Shown here piece by piece: positions 1 through 7,341 of a stretch of 41,311 nt of DNA. The notes below the pieces were generated by a model, which saw only the letters and a list, made by a program, of their open reading frames with translations, ran no database searches and was not told the origin of the DNA. Where the stretch lies: the IMG/VR virus record IMGVR_UViG_3300021962_010588, positions 1-41,311 of that record; one strand, 5' to 3'. The DNA is from a virus. The translations under genes were made by a program, and so were the position numbers. Within the stretch, counting starts at the first letter, position 1, and each line of letters starts with the position of its first letter.

Positions 1-769
1 CCATGATGGTCTGGCATCTTTGTGCATCATCTTCTATGGCATCAAAAGAATAATCTATCACATCCTTGGGCAGTTTGAACCCTAATCCTTCTATCTCTCT
101 GTGGATGCCTTGGGGACCAAATATCATGAATGGTCTCTTGAAGAATACTGGCATCCATGTTTTCTCTGTCACGAAGTGTGCTTTCATGTTGGCTTCCGCC
201 ACCAAACTGATCAGAGTGTCAGAGAAGGATCGTGGCAGTGTGTTGTAGGAGTCCAACATGCGTGGATAGTCTTCATCCAACTGCATGGGTGTCATCTTCC
301 AGTGTTTGAAGTCGTACTTTACATTAGTCTCATGCCATGACACATCACCATGCTCGAATAGATTATTCATCGATATGTGATCCAACATCATGCACCTGTG
401 TGGATGCGCCTTGTTGTTGAGGCTCATGAAAATCTTCTTGATGGGTTGTGATTTTGGAAATACAATAGGTTTCAATTTGCTGGCGGTGTGATGTATCCAG
501 TGCGTGGGCCAGTAATGAACATTGGCCTTGGGAGGACAAATGAAGTTGCGTTTGTGTAAATCGGTTTCATGACATCCCACAATGATGTTCAATTCTTTTG
601 ATTCAGCGAATTCACACAGATCTTGGTAATAGGCATGGTTGTTCCAATCGCATCTCAACTCCCATTCTTCGCCGGCAAAAAGGTTGATTTTACTGACGTC
701 TGGGTTTTTGATGGATTCTGCTATGCCTTCGTCGAATCCAGGGTGCCATATGAAAAAGTCTTTAATCAC
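1..769 (-). CDS. glycosyltransferase-like conserved phage protein, partial at left edge
   Basis: An uninterrupted minus-strand frame runs from a GTG at 769 to the left edge, giving about 256 residues without a stop, so the C-terminus is missing. The N-terminus reads VIKDFFIWHPGFDEG. A block near residue 125 (SLNNKAHPHRC) and a later stretch with TEKTW followed by KRPFMIFGPQG resemble glycosyltransferase or fucosyltransferase-like proteins that I recall from marine T4-like phages, with the 'TEKTW..PF' block typical of them. The GTG start is chosen because a late-promoter hexamer TAAATA lies five bases before it, the spacing seen at other late genes here. The gene is divergent from the next one. 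The family call is from memory of motif style. The plus-strand frames inside it are shadows. Confidence 0.6.
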   Translation of the reverse strand, partial: MIKDFFIWHPGFDEGIAESIKNPDVSKINLFAGEEWELRCDWNNHAYYQDLCEFAESKELNIIVGCHETDLHKRNFICPPKANVHYWPTHWIHHTASKLKPIVFPKSQPIKKIFMSLNNKAHPHRCMMLDHISMNNLFEHGDVSWHETNVKYDFKHWKMTPMQLDEDYPRMLDSYNTLPRSFSDTLISLVAEANMKAHFVTEKTWMPVFFKRPFMIFGPQGIHREIEGLGFKLPKDVIDYSFDAIEDDAQRCQTIM

Positions 770-774
770 TGCGG

Positions 775-780
775 TATTTA
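775..780 (-). promoter_or_regulatory. late promoter TAAATA (minus strand)
   Basis: TAAATA on the minus strand is followed by five bases and then the GTG start at 769. It matches the T4-type late promoter core and the spacing of other late promoters in the window, implying a leaderless late transcript. Confidence 0.5.
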
Positions 781-786
781 CAGCAG

Positions 787-815
787 TTGACAGATGACAC
801 CCTCCGTTTTATAAT
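787..815 (+). promoter_or_regulatory. consensus sigma70-type early promoter
   Basis: TTGACA (787-792), a 17-base spacer and TATAAT (810-815): a perfect consensus. An ATG begins six bases after the -10 box, so the predicted transcription start falls on the start codon. Confidence 0.85.
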
Positions 816-821
816 AACTGT

Positions 822-1226
822 ATGACTATGCATCTTGTAGGACCATACCTTAGTATGAACTCAACCAAAAAACGTAAGACCAAAGGTCTCACAGCCAAGG
901 ACAGGCAAGCACAGGAAGATTACAAACAATATCTTAGATCATTGGGGGTTGACCCTGACAAGAAACACAACAAAAGAGACATGGCGATCTTTGACAGTTC
1001 AGTGCATACAAATTATTCTGAACCGAGAAATACTCCATACTACAAGTCTAACCCACAGGATTTACCGACTCCCAACAAGATGTTCGCAAAAAGCAATCGC
1101 AGTTGGAAGGACACACAAGAAAGATTAGAGATCAGCAAACAATACTCGATCATGCCGGCCTACAACAAAGGCCCTTACATGGTGGTGGGCAAGGCCGACA
1201 TCAAAACAGCAGGTAAGAAAGTATGA
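822..1226 (+). CDS. conserved small basic phage protein, unknown function
   Basis: Basic, polar protein of 134 residues, or 123 if started at the second ATG at 855 (MNSTKKRKTKG). No signal peptide or membrane segment is evident. The C-terminal part (SKQYSIMPAYNKGPYMVV) resembles short hypothetical proteins I recall from marine T4-like phages. Two starts are possible. The ATG at 822 sits exactly six bases after TATAAT, like the leaderless genes elsewhere in the window. The ATG at 855 has a weak AGGA nine bases or more upstream. The stop overlaps the next ATG (ATGA at 1223), so the two genes are translationally coupled. Function unknown. Confidence 0.7.
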   Translation: MTMHLVGPYLSMNSTKKRKTKGLTAKDRQAQEDYKQYLRSLGVDPDKKHNKRDMAIFDSSVHTNYSEPRNTPYYKSNPQDLPTPNKMFAKSNRSWKDTQERLEISKQYSIMPAYNKGPYMVVGKADIKTAGKKV

Positions 1227-1501
1227 TCAGGTCACTCGTTTTATCCGTAGTATTCTTCTTCATCATTCTTTACATCCCCTATTGCGCCAAAGCGGGAGTC
1301 ATCATCGAACCAAGATACACCGAAAATCAATTGGACTGGGTTGACCCAAACAAAGAGCCATCCAACTTCGACGGATACTATATCTCCGAGCACGGATTGA
1401 CCTGTCAGAATCAAGTATTCCAAGTTTACCAGAATGGCATGTATCTGCCTGCAAGAAAATGCCAATTGCCGGACGGTGCTTGGTTTGCCGAACTGCTTTA
1501 G
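1223..1501 (+). CDS. small exported protein, unknown function
   Basis: Protein of 92 residues with a clear N-terminal signal peptide: a hydrophobic stretch at about residues 5-20 ending near AKA (22-24). The mature part is about 68 residues with two cysteines (in TCQNQ and RKCQL), which could form a disulfide in the periplasm. Its start overlaps the stop of the previous gene (ATGA), so it is translated with it from the promoter at 787. It opens a run of exported products that includes the lipoprotein and DUF4384-like protein downstream. I do not recognise a family. Confidence 0.7.
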   Translation: MIRSLVLSVVFFFIILYIPYCAKAGVIIEPRYTENQLDWVDPNKEPSNFDGYYISEHGLTCQNQVFQVYQNGMYLPARKCQLPDGAWFAELL

Positions 1502-1528
1502 TCTTATTTTCCAACAATTTTACCCTGG

Positions 1529-1556
1529 TTGACACTGCATCGTTCTGTAGTATAAT
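1529..1556 (+). promoter_or_regulatory. sigma70-type early promoter
   Basis: TTGACA (1529-1534), a 16-base spacer and TATAAT (1551-1556), followed by six bases and the ATG at 1563. No ribosome binding site is present, so a leaderless mRNA is predicted. Confidence 0.85.
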
Positions 1557-1562
1557 AAAAGC

Positions 1563-2111
1563 ATGAAACATATAACAGCAATACTACTCATGTTGATGCT
1601 TGGTGCTTGTTCATCAGGACCTTTTAACAAGAACATCAACAAAGGAGTAGATGTTGATACGGTAAAACTGCGTGGTGGCAGTGAAGTTCCTGAATGGTTC
1701 TTTGATTATCCAATGGATGACGAATCATGGGTTTATGGTGTTGCCACAGGTCAAAGTCAGGACATGCAGTTCTCGATCGACAAAGGCATCCATGACGCCA
1801 AGGTCATGATTGCGGATAAACTACAGAACTATATCAATGGAGACTTCAAAAGATACATAGAAGATTCCGGATCTGTAGTGAACGGTAACACTACCCAATT
1901 GACTCAAAAATTGTCACAGGCGATTATAGATGAGTTGGACATGGGTGGTTACATCGTTGTAAACAAAGTGGTCGTCAATGAAGGACCTCACTATAGATCT
2001 TTCATATTGATGAAATTCAATCGTTCAGATTGGTATCCACCTGCGAGAGTAGTGGAGATCAACAAGGATGCAATTGATGAAACATTTGCTCAATCGGAAA
2101 TCATTGAGTAA
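1563..2111 (+). CDS. LPP20-like outer-membrane lipoprotein
   Basis: Protein of 182 residues with a lipoprotein signal peptide and lipobox (LGAC, Cys16). The mature protein has a segment starting PEWFFDYP, then GVATGQSQDMQFSIDKG and repeated helical 'DAKVMIADKL' features. This is the pattern of the LPP20/FlgT-N lipoprotein fold, in which a conserved PxW and GxA(T/S) precede a helix that begins 'A...A...A'. It is predicted to be exported and lipid-anchored in the host outer membrane. It has its own consensus early promoter and a leaderless start. The stop overlaps the next gene by about 35 bases. In bacteria LPP20-type proteins often neighbour envelope or flagellar assembly genes. A phage copy could alter the host surface, for example against superinfection; that role is inference. 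Confidence 0.6.
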   Translation: MKHITAILLMLMLGACSSGPFNKNINKGVDVDTVKLRGGSEVPEWFFDYPMDDESWVYGVATGQSQDMQFSIDKGIHDAKVMIADKLQNYINGDFKRYIEDSGSVVNGNTTQLTQKLSQAIIDELDMGGYIVVNKVVVNEGPHYRSFILMKFNRSDWYPPARVVEINKDAIDETFAQSEIIE

Positions 2112-2829
2112 ATTAACCACCACACTCGTTGTGTGTCTATGGTGTGCATCGGCTTGGGCCGGCACTGCCATAGGCATACACGACTTTGGACCTGACATAA
2201 CAGAAAATCAATCTTGCGAGATCGCTAAACTAAAAGCGACCAAGCAGTTGATAGAAGATGAGTTGGGACAAGTCATCCAGGTGAACGATCTCAAAACATG
2301 CATCAATGACAACTGTGAATTGAACTCGTTCAAATGGATCACATTTCCTGGCATAGTCAAGAAATCAACCTACGCCACAGAGATAATATATCGTGACGGT
2401 AGGAGATACTGTGTAGCACAGGTAGATGGATTCGTGATGGACATCAACAAGTTGTACGACACAGATCATGATTTCTCCGTGCTGATGAACAAGAATGGAC
2501 AATATCATGCCAATGACTATATGAAGTTGGAAGTCCATGCAGAGAGCAAACAATACTTTGCCATATTTGTGCTGAACTCGGAAGCCATCAAAGTTTACCC
2601 CAATGAGGTTCATCCTGGCCAAAAGGTCGACATGTTGACAGTGCCAAATTCTAATTACAACATCAAGATGGTCAAGGACGAAAATCCAAATGAACTGCTG
2701 ATGGTGATATCATCCAAGGATCCTTTTGAAATGAATGATTTCTACAGTGTGAAGGATTTCGCAGATAAAATAATGGATATGAAAACCAAAGGTTTTCGTA
2801 TACGAATGTACGATTTTGTAGTACAATAA
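2077..2829 (+). CDS. exported DUF4384-like protein
   Basis: About 250 residues with a signal peptide (hydrophobic stretch then ASAWA) and a cysteine-containing N-terminal domain. From about residue 150 there is a domain that reads like DUF4384: 'YMKLEVHA' and 'YFAIFVLNSEAIKVYPNEV' lead into 'GQKVDMLTVPN' and 'ELLMVISSKDPF'. ATG at 2077 is preferred because AAGGA lies about nine bases upstream; an in-frame ATG at 2068 is too close to it. It overlaps the lipoprotein gene, indicating one operon and probably one complex. In bacteria DUF4384 domains often accompany LPP20- or CsgG-type envelope proteins (general knowledge). Biochemical activity is unknown. Confidence 0.55.
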   Translation: MKHLLNRKSLSKLTTTLVVCLWCASAWAGTAIGIHDFGPDITENQSCEIAKLKATKQLIEDELGQVIQVNDLKTCINDNCELNSFKWITFPGIVKKSTYATEIIYRDGRRYCVAQVDGFVMDINKLYDTDHDFSVLMNKNGQYHANDYMKLEVHAESKQYFAIFVLNSEAIKVYPNEVHPGQKVDMLTVPNSNYNIKMVKDENPNELLMVISSKDPFEMNDFYSVKDFADKIMDMKTKGFRIRMYDFVVQ

Positions 2830-2845
2830 ACCCAAAGGAGATTTT

Positions 2846-3298
2846 ATGAATTATTATTCAACAAAGAGATTCGGTCCTATCTGTACAGGACACAGGCAAT
2901 GGCGAGATGACGGACACTGCAAACACATACACGGATACGGAAGACATGTCCAGATAACTTTCAGCGGAGAACTGGATCACAGACAATGGGTTATGGATTT
3001 TGGTTATTTGCGTGAAATCAAGTCATGGTTGGAAGAACAGTGGGATCACAGAACACTGATCGCTTCGGATGATCCTAATCTTGAAGATATTAAAAAATTG
3101 CATCAAATTGGAGTTATAAACATCAATATCATGGATGTGACCAAAGGATATGGTCCTGGCATAGAAGCATCATGCAAATTCGTGTATGACTATGTGGACG
3201 ACTGGGCAAAGAAACAGTCCAACAACAGGGTCAAGGTAAGCAAGGTAGAAATTTGGGAACATGAAAACAATTCTGCTATATACGAATGCAATGATTAG
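2846..3298 (+). CDS. queD: QueD-like 6-carboxytetrahydropterin synthase homologue
   Basis: Protein of 150 residues, the usual length for the QueD/PTPS family. QueD converts dihydroneopterin triphosphate to 6-carboxytetrahydropterin in the 7-deazaguanine pathway. Visible residues are a His in the first strand region (H16), Cys25 followed by H27 and H29-G-Y31, the DFGYL block (51-55), the catalytic DHRTL (67-71) and a C-terminal WEHENNSAIY containing the family Glu. The usual zinc motif HGH is HGY here, so one canonical ligand is replaced, perhaps compensated by H27. The ATG follows a good AAGGAG. No queC, queE or folE is in the window, so preQ0-type DNA or tRNA modification is only a possibility. 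Confidence 0.75.
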   Translation: MNYYSTKRFGPICTGHRQWRDDGHCKHIHGYGRHVQITFSGELDHRQWVMDFGYLREIKSWLEEQWDHRTLIASDDPNLEDIKKLHQIGVININIMDVTKGYGPGIEASCKFVYDYVDDWAKKQSNNRVKVSKVEIWEHENNSAIYECND

Positions 3299-3407
3299 AA
3301 AGATATTATCAATTATCACATGGCCCTATCGGAAAATCAAATCCGAATTAGCCTATCGTAAAAAAATCAAAGAACTCAAGAAAAGAGATCCTTTTATCTA
3401 CGAATAA
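3291..3407 (+). CDS. small conserved basic protein (38 aa)
   Basis: A 38-residue frame overlaps the QueD stop by eight bases and ends in TAATG, which starts the carbamoyltransferase. The peptide is MIRKILSIITWPYRKIK plus a basic tail ending KKRDPFIYE. It has a short amphipathic hydrophobic start and a KELKKRDPF tail that I recall from small conserved proteins of marine T4-like phages. Its tight packing between two genes supports real translation. Function unknown. Confidence 0.6.
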   Translation: MIRKILSIITWPYRKIKSELAYRKKIKELKKRDPFIYE

Positions 3408-4903
3408 TGATTAGGTGGGGTATATCAGCACTGGCCCATGATGCGGCCTTGGCAGTATTTGACGATAAAAAATTGGTTTTTGCCAGCCATGCAGAAAGAT
3501 ATTCTGGCATAAAAAATGACAAATGGCTCAATCAATTGATCATCGATGATGCTCTAAAGTTTGGCCACCCATTCGAAATACATTTTTACGAGAATACATG
3601 GATCAAAAAAACAAGGCAGGCTTGGGCGGGCCAATGGGATTTGGTCTTCAACAAACCATCCATTCAAGCACACCTCGAAGACTTCGGCATCAAAAAAGAC
3701 AGATTCACCAAATTCAAGATGCACTCGCATCATAGGAGCCATGCGGCGGCAGGTTACTTTACAAGTGTTTACAATGATGCAACTATTGTGGTGATCGACT
3801 CAATAGGTGAATGGGAATGCCTCACTGTATGGGAAGGCAAGGGAGAAAAGTTAAAAAAAGTTTATTCGCAAAATTATCCACACTCGGTGGGCCTATGGTA
3901 TTCTGCCATGACACAGAGGGTGCATTTCAAACCCAACGAAGAAGAATACATCTTGATGGGCATGAGTGCTTTGGGAGATCCCAACAAATACTTCGGCGAG
4001 ATGAAAAGAAACTTCTTTGATTACGACAACCAAGGATTCTCAACAAAATTTAACATCAACTTGCACAGAGGCTGCCAGGGTTGGTTGCCAGAAGCGAACA
4101 CCATCCAAGACCTTTGTGACTTGGCCGCTACCACCCAAGCATTGTACGAAGAAAATTTCCAAAGGATCATCAAGGAAGCCAGATACACCCTTGGATCCAA
4201 AAATTTGGTGTTGGTGGGAGGTTGTGCTCTAAACTGCGTGGCCAATCCCATCGCAAAAAAATATTACGAAAATGTCTGGATAGTGCCCAACCCGGGAGAT
4301 GCTGGATCCTCGGTAGGTTGTGTGCTGGATTCCATAGGTAGGATCGAATGGCCAGGGCCATACCTCGGTTACGACATCGAGGGTGATTATCCTGTTTATG
4401 ATCTCATACAGCACTTGGACAAGTACAAGATCGTTGGCGTGGCCAATGGCCGTGCAGAGTTTGGTCCCAGAGCATTGGGGCACAGATCACTGTTGGCGGA
4501 TCCAAGAGGACCCAACATCAAGGACATGGTCAATCAAATCAAACACAGGCAAGAGTTCAGACCCTTCGCTCCGGCCATATTGGAGGAATATGTGTCAGAT
4601 TACTTCGACACATCTACAATAGGCACACAGAGCCCTTATATGCAGTATACAGCGGTGTGTAAACGCCCAGAAGAGTTCCCTGCCATAGTGCATGTGGACA
4701 ACACATCAAGGATACAAACTGTGGGCAAAAATGATGGATCACCAGGGTTCAGATCACTGCTGGAACAATGGTACAATAAAACAGGTTGCCCCATGTTGTT
4801 GAACACGTCACTGAACATCAAGGGCAAACCCATGGTCAACAACGAACAAGACGCCAAAGACTGGACAAACAAATATGGTGTCACCGTGTTGACAAAATCT
4901 TAA
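3407..4903 (+). CDS. NodU/CmcH/TobZ-family O-carbamoyltransferase
   Basis: A 498-residue protein spanning both family domains. The N-terminal Kae1-like half has GISALAHDAALAVF (5-18), the metal-binding HHRSHAAAGY (108-117), 'VVIDSIGEW' and the nucleotide-binding GGCALNCVAN. The C-terminal YrdC-like half has RAEFGPRALGHRSLLADPR. The family transfers a carbamoyl group from carbamoyl phosphate, via carbamoyl-AMP, to a hydroxyl. Some phage members are reported to carbamoylate 5-hydroxymethylcytosine in DNA (from memory), and others act on sugars or natural products. The substrate here cannot be read from the sequence. It starts in a TAATG overlap. No hydroxymethylase gene is in the window. Confidence 0.85.
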   Translation: MIRWGISALAHDAALAVFDDKKLVFASHAERYSGIKNDKWLNQLIIDDALKFGHPFEIHFYENTWIKKTRQAWAGQWDLVFNKPSIQAHLEDFGIKKDRFTKFKMHSHHRSHAAAGYFTSVYNDATIVVIDSIGEWECLTVWEGKGEKLKKVYSQNYPHSVGLWYSAMTQRVHFKPNEEEYILMGMSALGDPNKYFGEMKRNFFDYDNQGFSTKFNINLHRGCQGWLPEANTIQDLCDLAATTQALYEENFQRIIKEARYTLGSKNLVLVGGCALNCVANPIAKKYYENVWIVPNPGDAGSSVGCVLDSIGRIEWPGPYLGYDIEGDYPVYDLIQHLDKYKIVGVANGRAEFGPRALGHRSLLADPRGPNIKDMVNQIKHRQEFRPFAPAILEEYVSDYFDTSTIGTQSPYMQYTAVCKRPEEFPAIVHVDNTSRIQTVGKNDGSPGFRSLLEQWYNKTGCPMLLNTSLNIKGKPMVNNEQDAKDWTNKYGVTVLTKS

Positions 4904-4916
4904 AATACAGTACAAT
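4889..4916 (+). promoter_or_regulatory. sigma70-type early promoter for uvdE
   Basis: TTGACA (4889-4894) lies within the end of the carbamoyltransferase gene, followed by a 16-base spacer and TACAAT (4911-4916). Six bases later is the ATG at 4923, so a leaderless transcript is predicted. Confidence 0.8.
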
Positions 4917-4922
4917 ACAATT

Positions 4923-5954
4923 ATGCGTCTTGGCTTCTGTTGTAAATATCTTCATTCAGATCGTAGTTTAAAACCCAAATTGTTGAAAGAAGCAGAGTCT
5001 CCTTTAAACTGTAAAGCAACGACTGTGAGATGGTTGAACGAACATCGCGATGAAGCAGAAGAAAAACTTTGGATGCTCATGCAACACAACATTTCATCTA
5101 TTCACGAACTAATAAAATACACAGGCGCACTGCCTGAACCACTGAGGATGTGTCGTTTGAGTTCACCTATTCTTCCGGTTGCAACCGAAGCCACGTGGCG
5201 TTACTTCTGGTCAAAACCAGACGTGATAAACTATTTGGAGAAACACTTTGCGGAAGTTGGCGAAACAGCAAGGCAACTCGGTGTTAGGGTTTCATTCCAT
5301 CCCGGACAGTTCACAGTGCTGGCATCGGAGTCGGATGATGTCATAGAACGATCCATAGATGAATTCGAATATCATGTCAACATGGCCCGTTGGATGGGAT
5401 ACGGTAAGACCTTCCAAGACTTCAAGATCAATGTACACATAGCAGGCGCACGTGGCCCACAGGGCATCATAGATGTGTTGCCACGACTTTCACCAGAAGC
5501 AAGGAATTGCATCACCATAGAGAACGAAGAAATGAAATGGGGATTGTCTGACATACTCGAACTTGAAAAACACGTGGCATTGGTTTTCGACATCCATCAT
5601 CATTGGGTGAACACAGGCGAATGGATAACCCACACAGATGATAGGATCAAGAGAGTCATAGACTCATGGCGTGGTGTGCGTCCTGTGATGCACTACTCAC
5701 AACCGAGAGAAATACTTAAAGACAAAGTAGATGCAAACAAATTGTTAGACAGAGATTGGTTGTTTGCGAATGGTGAAAACAAAGCCACCATACGAGCACA
5801 CTCCGATTTTTATTGGCATCATAAAACCAATGAGTGGGTACGACCATTCGGCGAACTGTTTGACATCCAATGCGAATCCAAGGCAAAAAACCTTGCATCA
5901 ACACTGCTGGCGACAGAATACCAATTGGTGTCTGTGGGATCGCCTGTGTGGTGA
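4923..5954 (+). CDS. uvdE: UV-damage endonuclease UvdE (UVSE)
   Basis: A 343-residue TIM-barrel nuclease matching the UvdE family in length and motifs. It has LGFCCKY at the start, MCRLSSP (near 78), VSFHPGQF (near 121), INVHIAGARG, ITIENEE, the metal-site DIHHHWVN (near 219), PVMHYSQPR and a terminal AHSDFYWH. UvdE uses divalent metals to nick DNA 5' of UV photoproducts and other lesions, starting alternative excision repair in the cytoplasm. All major metal-ligand blocks seem present, so it should be active. The start is fixed by the promoter six bases upstream; there is no ribosome binding site. UV repair is a common acquisition of sunlit-ocean phages. Confidence 0.93.
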   Translation: MRLGFCCKYLHSDRSLKPKLLKEAESPLNCKATTVRWLNEHRDEAEEKLWMLMQHNISSIHELIKYTGALPEPLRMCRLSSPILPVATEATWRYFWSKPDVINYLEKHFAEVGETARQLGVRVSFHPGQFTVLASESDDVIERSIDEFEYHVNMARWMGYGKTFQDFKINVHIAGARGPQGIIDVLPRLSPEARNCITIENEEMKWGLSDILELEKHVALVFDIHHHWVNTGEWITHTDDRIKRVIDSWRGVRPVMHYSQPREILKDKVDANKLLDRDWLFANGENKATIRAHSDFYWHHKTNEWVRPFGELFDIQCESKAKNLASTLLATEYQLVSVGSPVW

Positions 5955-5983
5955 TTGACACAAATGGCAAAAATAAGTATAAT
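5955..5983 (+). promoter_or_regulatory. consensus sigma70-type early promoter for the SOD/Fe-S operon
   Basis: TTGACA (5955-5960), 17 bases, TATAAT (5978-5983). Unlike the others, this transcript has a short leader with GAGGAG (5995-6000) before the ATG at 6010. It starts directly after the uvdE stop. Confidence 0.85.
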
Positions 5984-6009
5984 AACAAAATAAAGAGGAG
6001 ACCACAACA

Positions 6010-6186
6010 ATGATATGGTTAGTAAAATGGTTATTCGGTGGACACAAGGAAGCCACAGCATCAACGGCTGCGACTGCCCAATCTACTACTGTAGAAGCAC
6101 CAACCACCAAAAAGAAAACGACTAAGAAAACAACAACAAAGAAAACGACTAAGAAAAAAGGTCGAGGACGACCTAAGAAGAAGTAG
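6010..6186 (+). CDS. small AT-hook-like basic protein (58 aa)
   Basis: A 58-residue frame preceded by GAGGAG. The N-terminal 12 residues (MIWLVKWLFGGH) are hydrophobic and amphipathic. The rest is threonine/alanine- then lysine-rich (repeated TTKKKTTKK), ending in GRGRPKKK, a textbook AT-hook core (RGRP) that binds the minor groove of AT-rich DNA. The mix suggests DNA binding, perhaps membrane-associated. The next ATG follows two bases after the stop region, so it leads the SOD/Nfu/SufT operon. Function is inferred only from composition and motif. Confidence 0.7.
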   Translation: MIWLVKWLFGGHKEATASTAATAQSTTVEAPTTKKKTTKKTTTKKTTKKKGRGRPKKK

Positions 6187-6187
6187 T

Positions 6188-6820
6188 ATGAAATTAGATC
6201 AAGTAGCAGATGATATAAATGTGAAAGGTGGCAAGTTCACCCTAATGGAACTGCCCTATTCAAGAACAAGCCTCGAACCATACATGAGCAGGGACACATT
6301 GGATCTGCATCATGGCAAGCATCATCAGACCTACATCGACAAATTGAATGAATTAATCAAAGGCTCGGAATACGAAGGCAAGAGCCTTAAACAAATCATA
6401 GTTGATTCGAGAGATGCTAACGAGGGCGTTTTCAACAACGCAGGACAAAATTTTAATCACATCATCTTCTGGCAATGCATGACTCCGAAGTATGAACAAC
6501 CATCGGAAAATCTACAGGCAAAGATAGACGAATCCTTTGGATCTTTGGACGAATTCAAGTCCCAGTTCGTGGACGCAGGAATGAAGAGATTCGGATCAGG
6601 CTGGATCTGGTTGATTTTAGAAGACGACAAGATGAAATGGAAAACCACACCCAACGCAGACAATCCGGTGGGCGACGATGTTGAAGTTTTGGCGGGATGC
6701 GATGTGTGGGAACACTCGTACTATCTCGACTACAAAAATGACAGGAAGAAATATCTGGAAACTTGGATCAACAACTTGATCAACTTCAAGTTCATCGAAT
6801 CAAGAATGCTCGAATTGTAA
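6188..6820 (+). CDS. sodB: iron superoxide dismutase (SodB-like)
   Basis: A 210-residue Fe/Mn SOD that dismutates superoxide to peroxide and oxygen. The four metal ligands are visible: H41 (in LHHGKHHQTY), H91 (in NFNHIIFW), D172 and H176 (in CDVWEHSYYLDY). Gln87 in NNAGQNFNH is the placement typical of the iron enzyme. The catalytic domain starts at about residue 20 (MELPYS), so the first 19 residues are an extension. An internal ATG near 6245 would give the usual length. No signal peptide, so it is cytoplasmic. It ends in a TAATG overlap with the Nfu gene. SOD in a phage is unusual and makes sense beside oxygen-sensitive Fe-S assembly proteins. Confidence 0.93.
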   Translation: MKLDQVADDINVKGGKFTLMELPYSRTSLEPYMSRDTLDLHHGKHHQTYIDKLNELIKGSEYEGKSLKQIIVDSRDANEGVFNNAGQNFNHIIFWQCMTPKYEQPSENLQAKIDESFGSLDEFKSQFVDAGMKRFGSGWIWLILEDDKMKWKTTPNADNPVGDDVEVLAGCDVWEHSYYLDYKNDRKKYLETWINNLINFKFIESRMLEL

Positions 6821-7341
6821 TGTTCGTACAGACTGAACCAACCCCCAACCCCGATGCTTTGAAATTTAAATCAAGGTCTCAGTTGGTGGGCAATGGTTCA
6901 GTTTGGTACGACATCGATCTCGCCATCAAATCCAACGACTTCGTGAAAAAGTTATTCAGGGTCGCGGGAGTGAGATATGTCCTTTTACAGGATCATGAAG
7001 TCACCGTGACTAAGTTTCCGCAATGGGGATGGGGTGAGATTACCGATAAGGTCAAACAAGTGATGGAGTCCGATAAGTGTTTCATCGAGACAGGACAGAC
7101 AGATCAATACTGCACAGATGAGATATGTTGTGCAATCAGGCAGATCATCCAAGATGAAATCAGGCCCGCTGTGCAAATGGATGGTGGGGACATCAAGTTT
7201 GTCAAATATCAAAATGGCATAGTGCATCTTCAAATGCATGGATCCTGTTGGGGTTGCCCTAACAACGAAGCCACCCTTGGAGCGGTCTACAATAAGATAG
7301 CATCCAAAGTTCCCGAAATCAAACAAGTGAGGATAGTGTGA
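6820..7341 (+). CDS. nfuA: Nfu-type Fe-S cluster carrier protein
   Basis: A 173-residue protein with an N-terminal Nfu_N domain (starting MFVQTEPTPNPDALKF, about 1-85) and a C-terminal NifU-like domain carrying the cluster-binding CWGC (143-146, in GSCWGCPNNEATL). Nfu proteins receive Fe-S clusters from scaffolds and deliver them to client enzymes in the cytoplasm. The domain order matches mitochondrial/alphaproteobacterial NFU1 rather than E. coli NfuA with its degenerate A-type domain. The start is the ATG overlapping the SOD stop (TAATG). The stop overlaps a GTG for the next gene (GTGA). Extra cysteines at 87, 98 and 103-104 lie in the linker. Confidence 0.9.
   Translation: MFVQTEPTPNPDALKFKSRSQLVGNGSVWYDIDLAIKSNDFVKKLFRVAGVRYVLLQDHEVTVTKFPQWGWGEITDKVKQVMESDKCFIETGQTDQYCTDEICCAIRQIIQDEIRPAVQMDGGDIKFVKYQNGIVHLQMHGSCWGCPNNEATLGAVYNKIASKVPEIKQVRIV

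Noticed and set aside
66-340. Two plus-strand frames at the left edge (66-248 and 101-340)
   Set aside because: They lie inside a long open minus-strand gene with recognisable family motifs and a late promoter; they have no ribosome binding site.
2846-3298. A complete queuosine or preQ0 pathway in the window
   Set aside because: Only a QueD-like gene is present; the two radical SAM proteins do not look like QueE.
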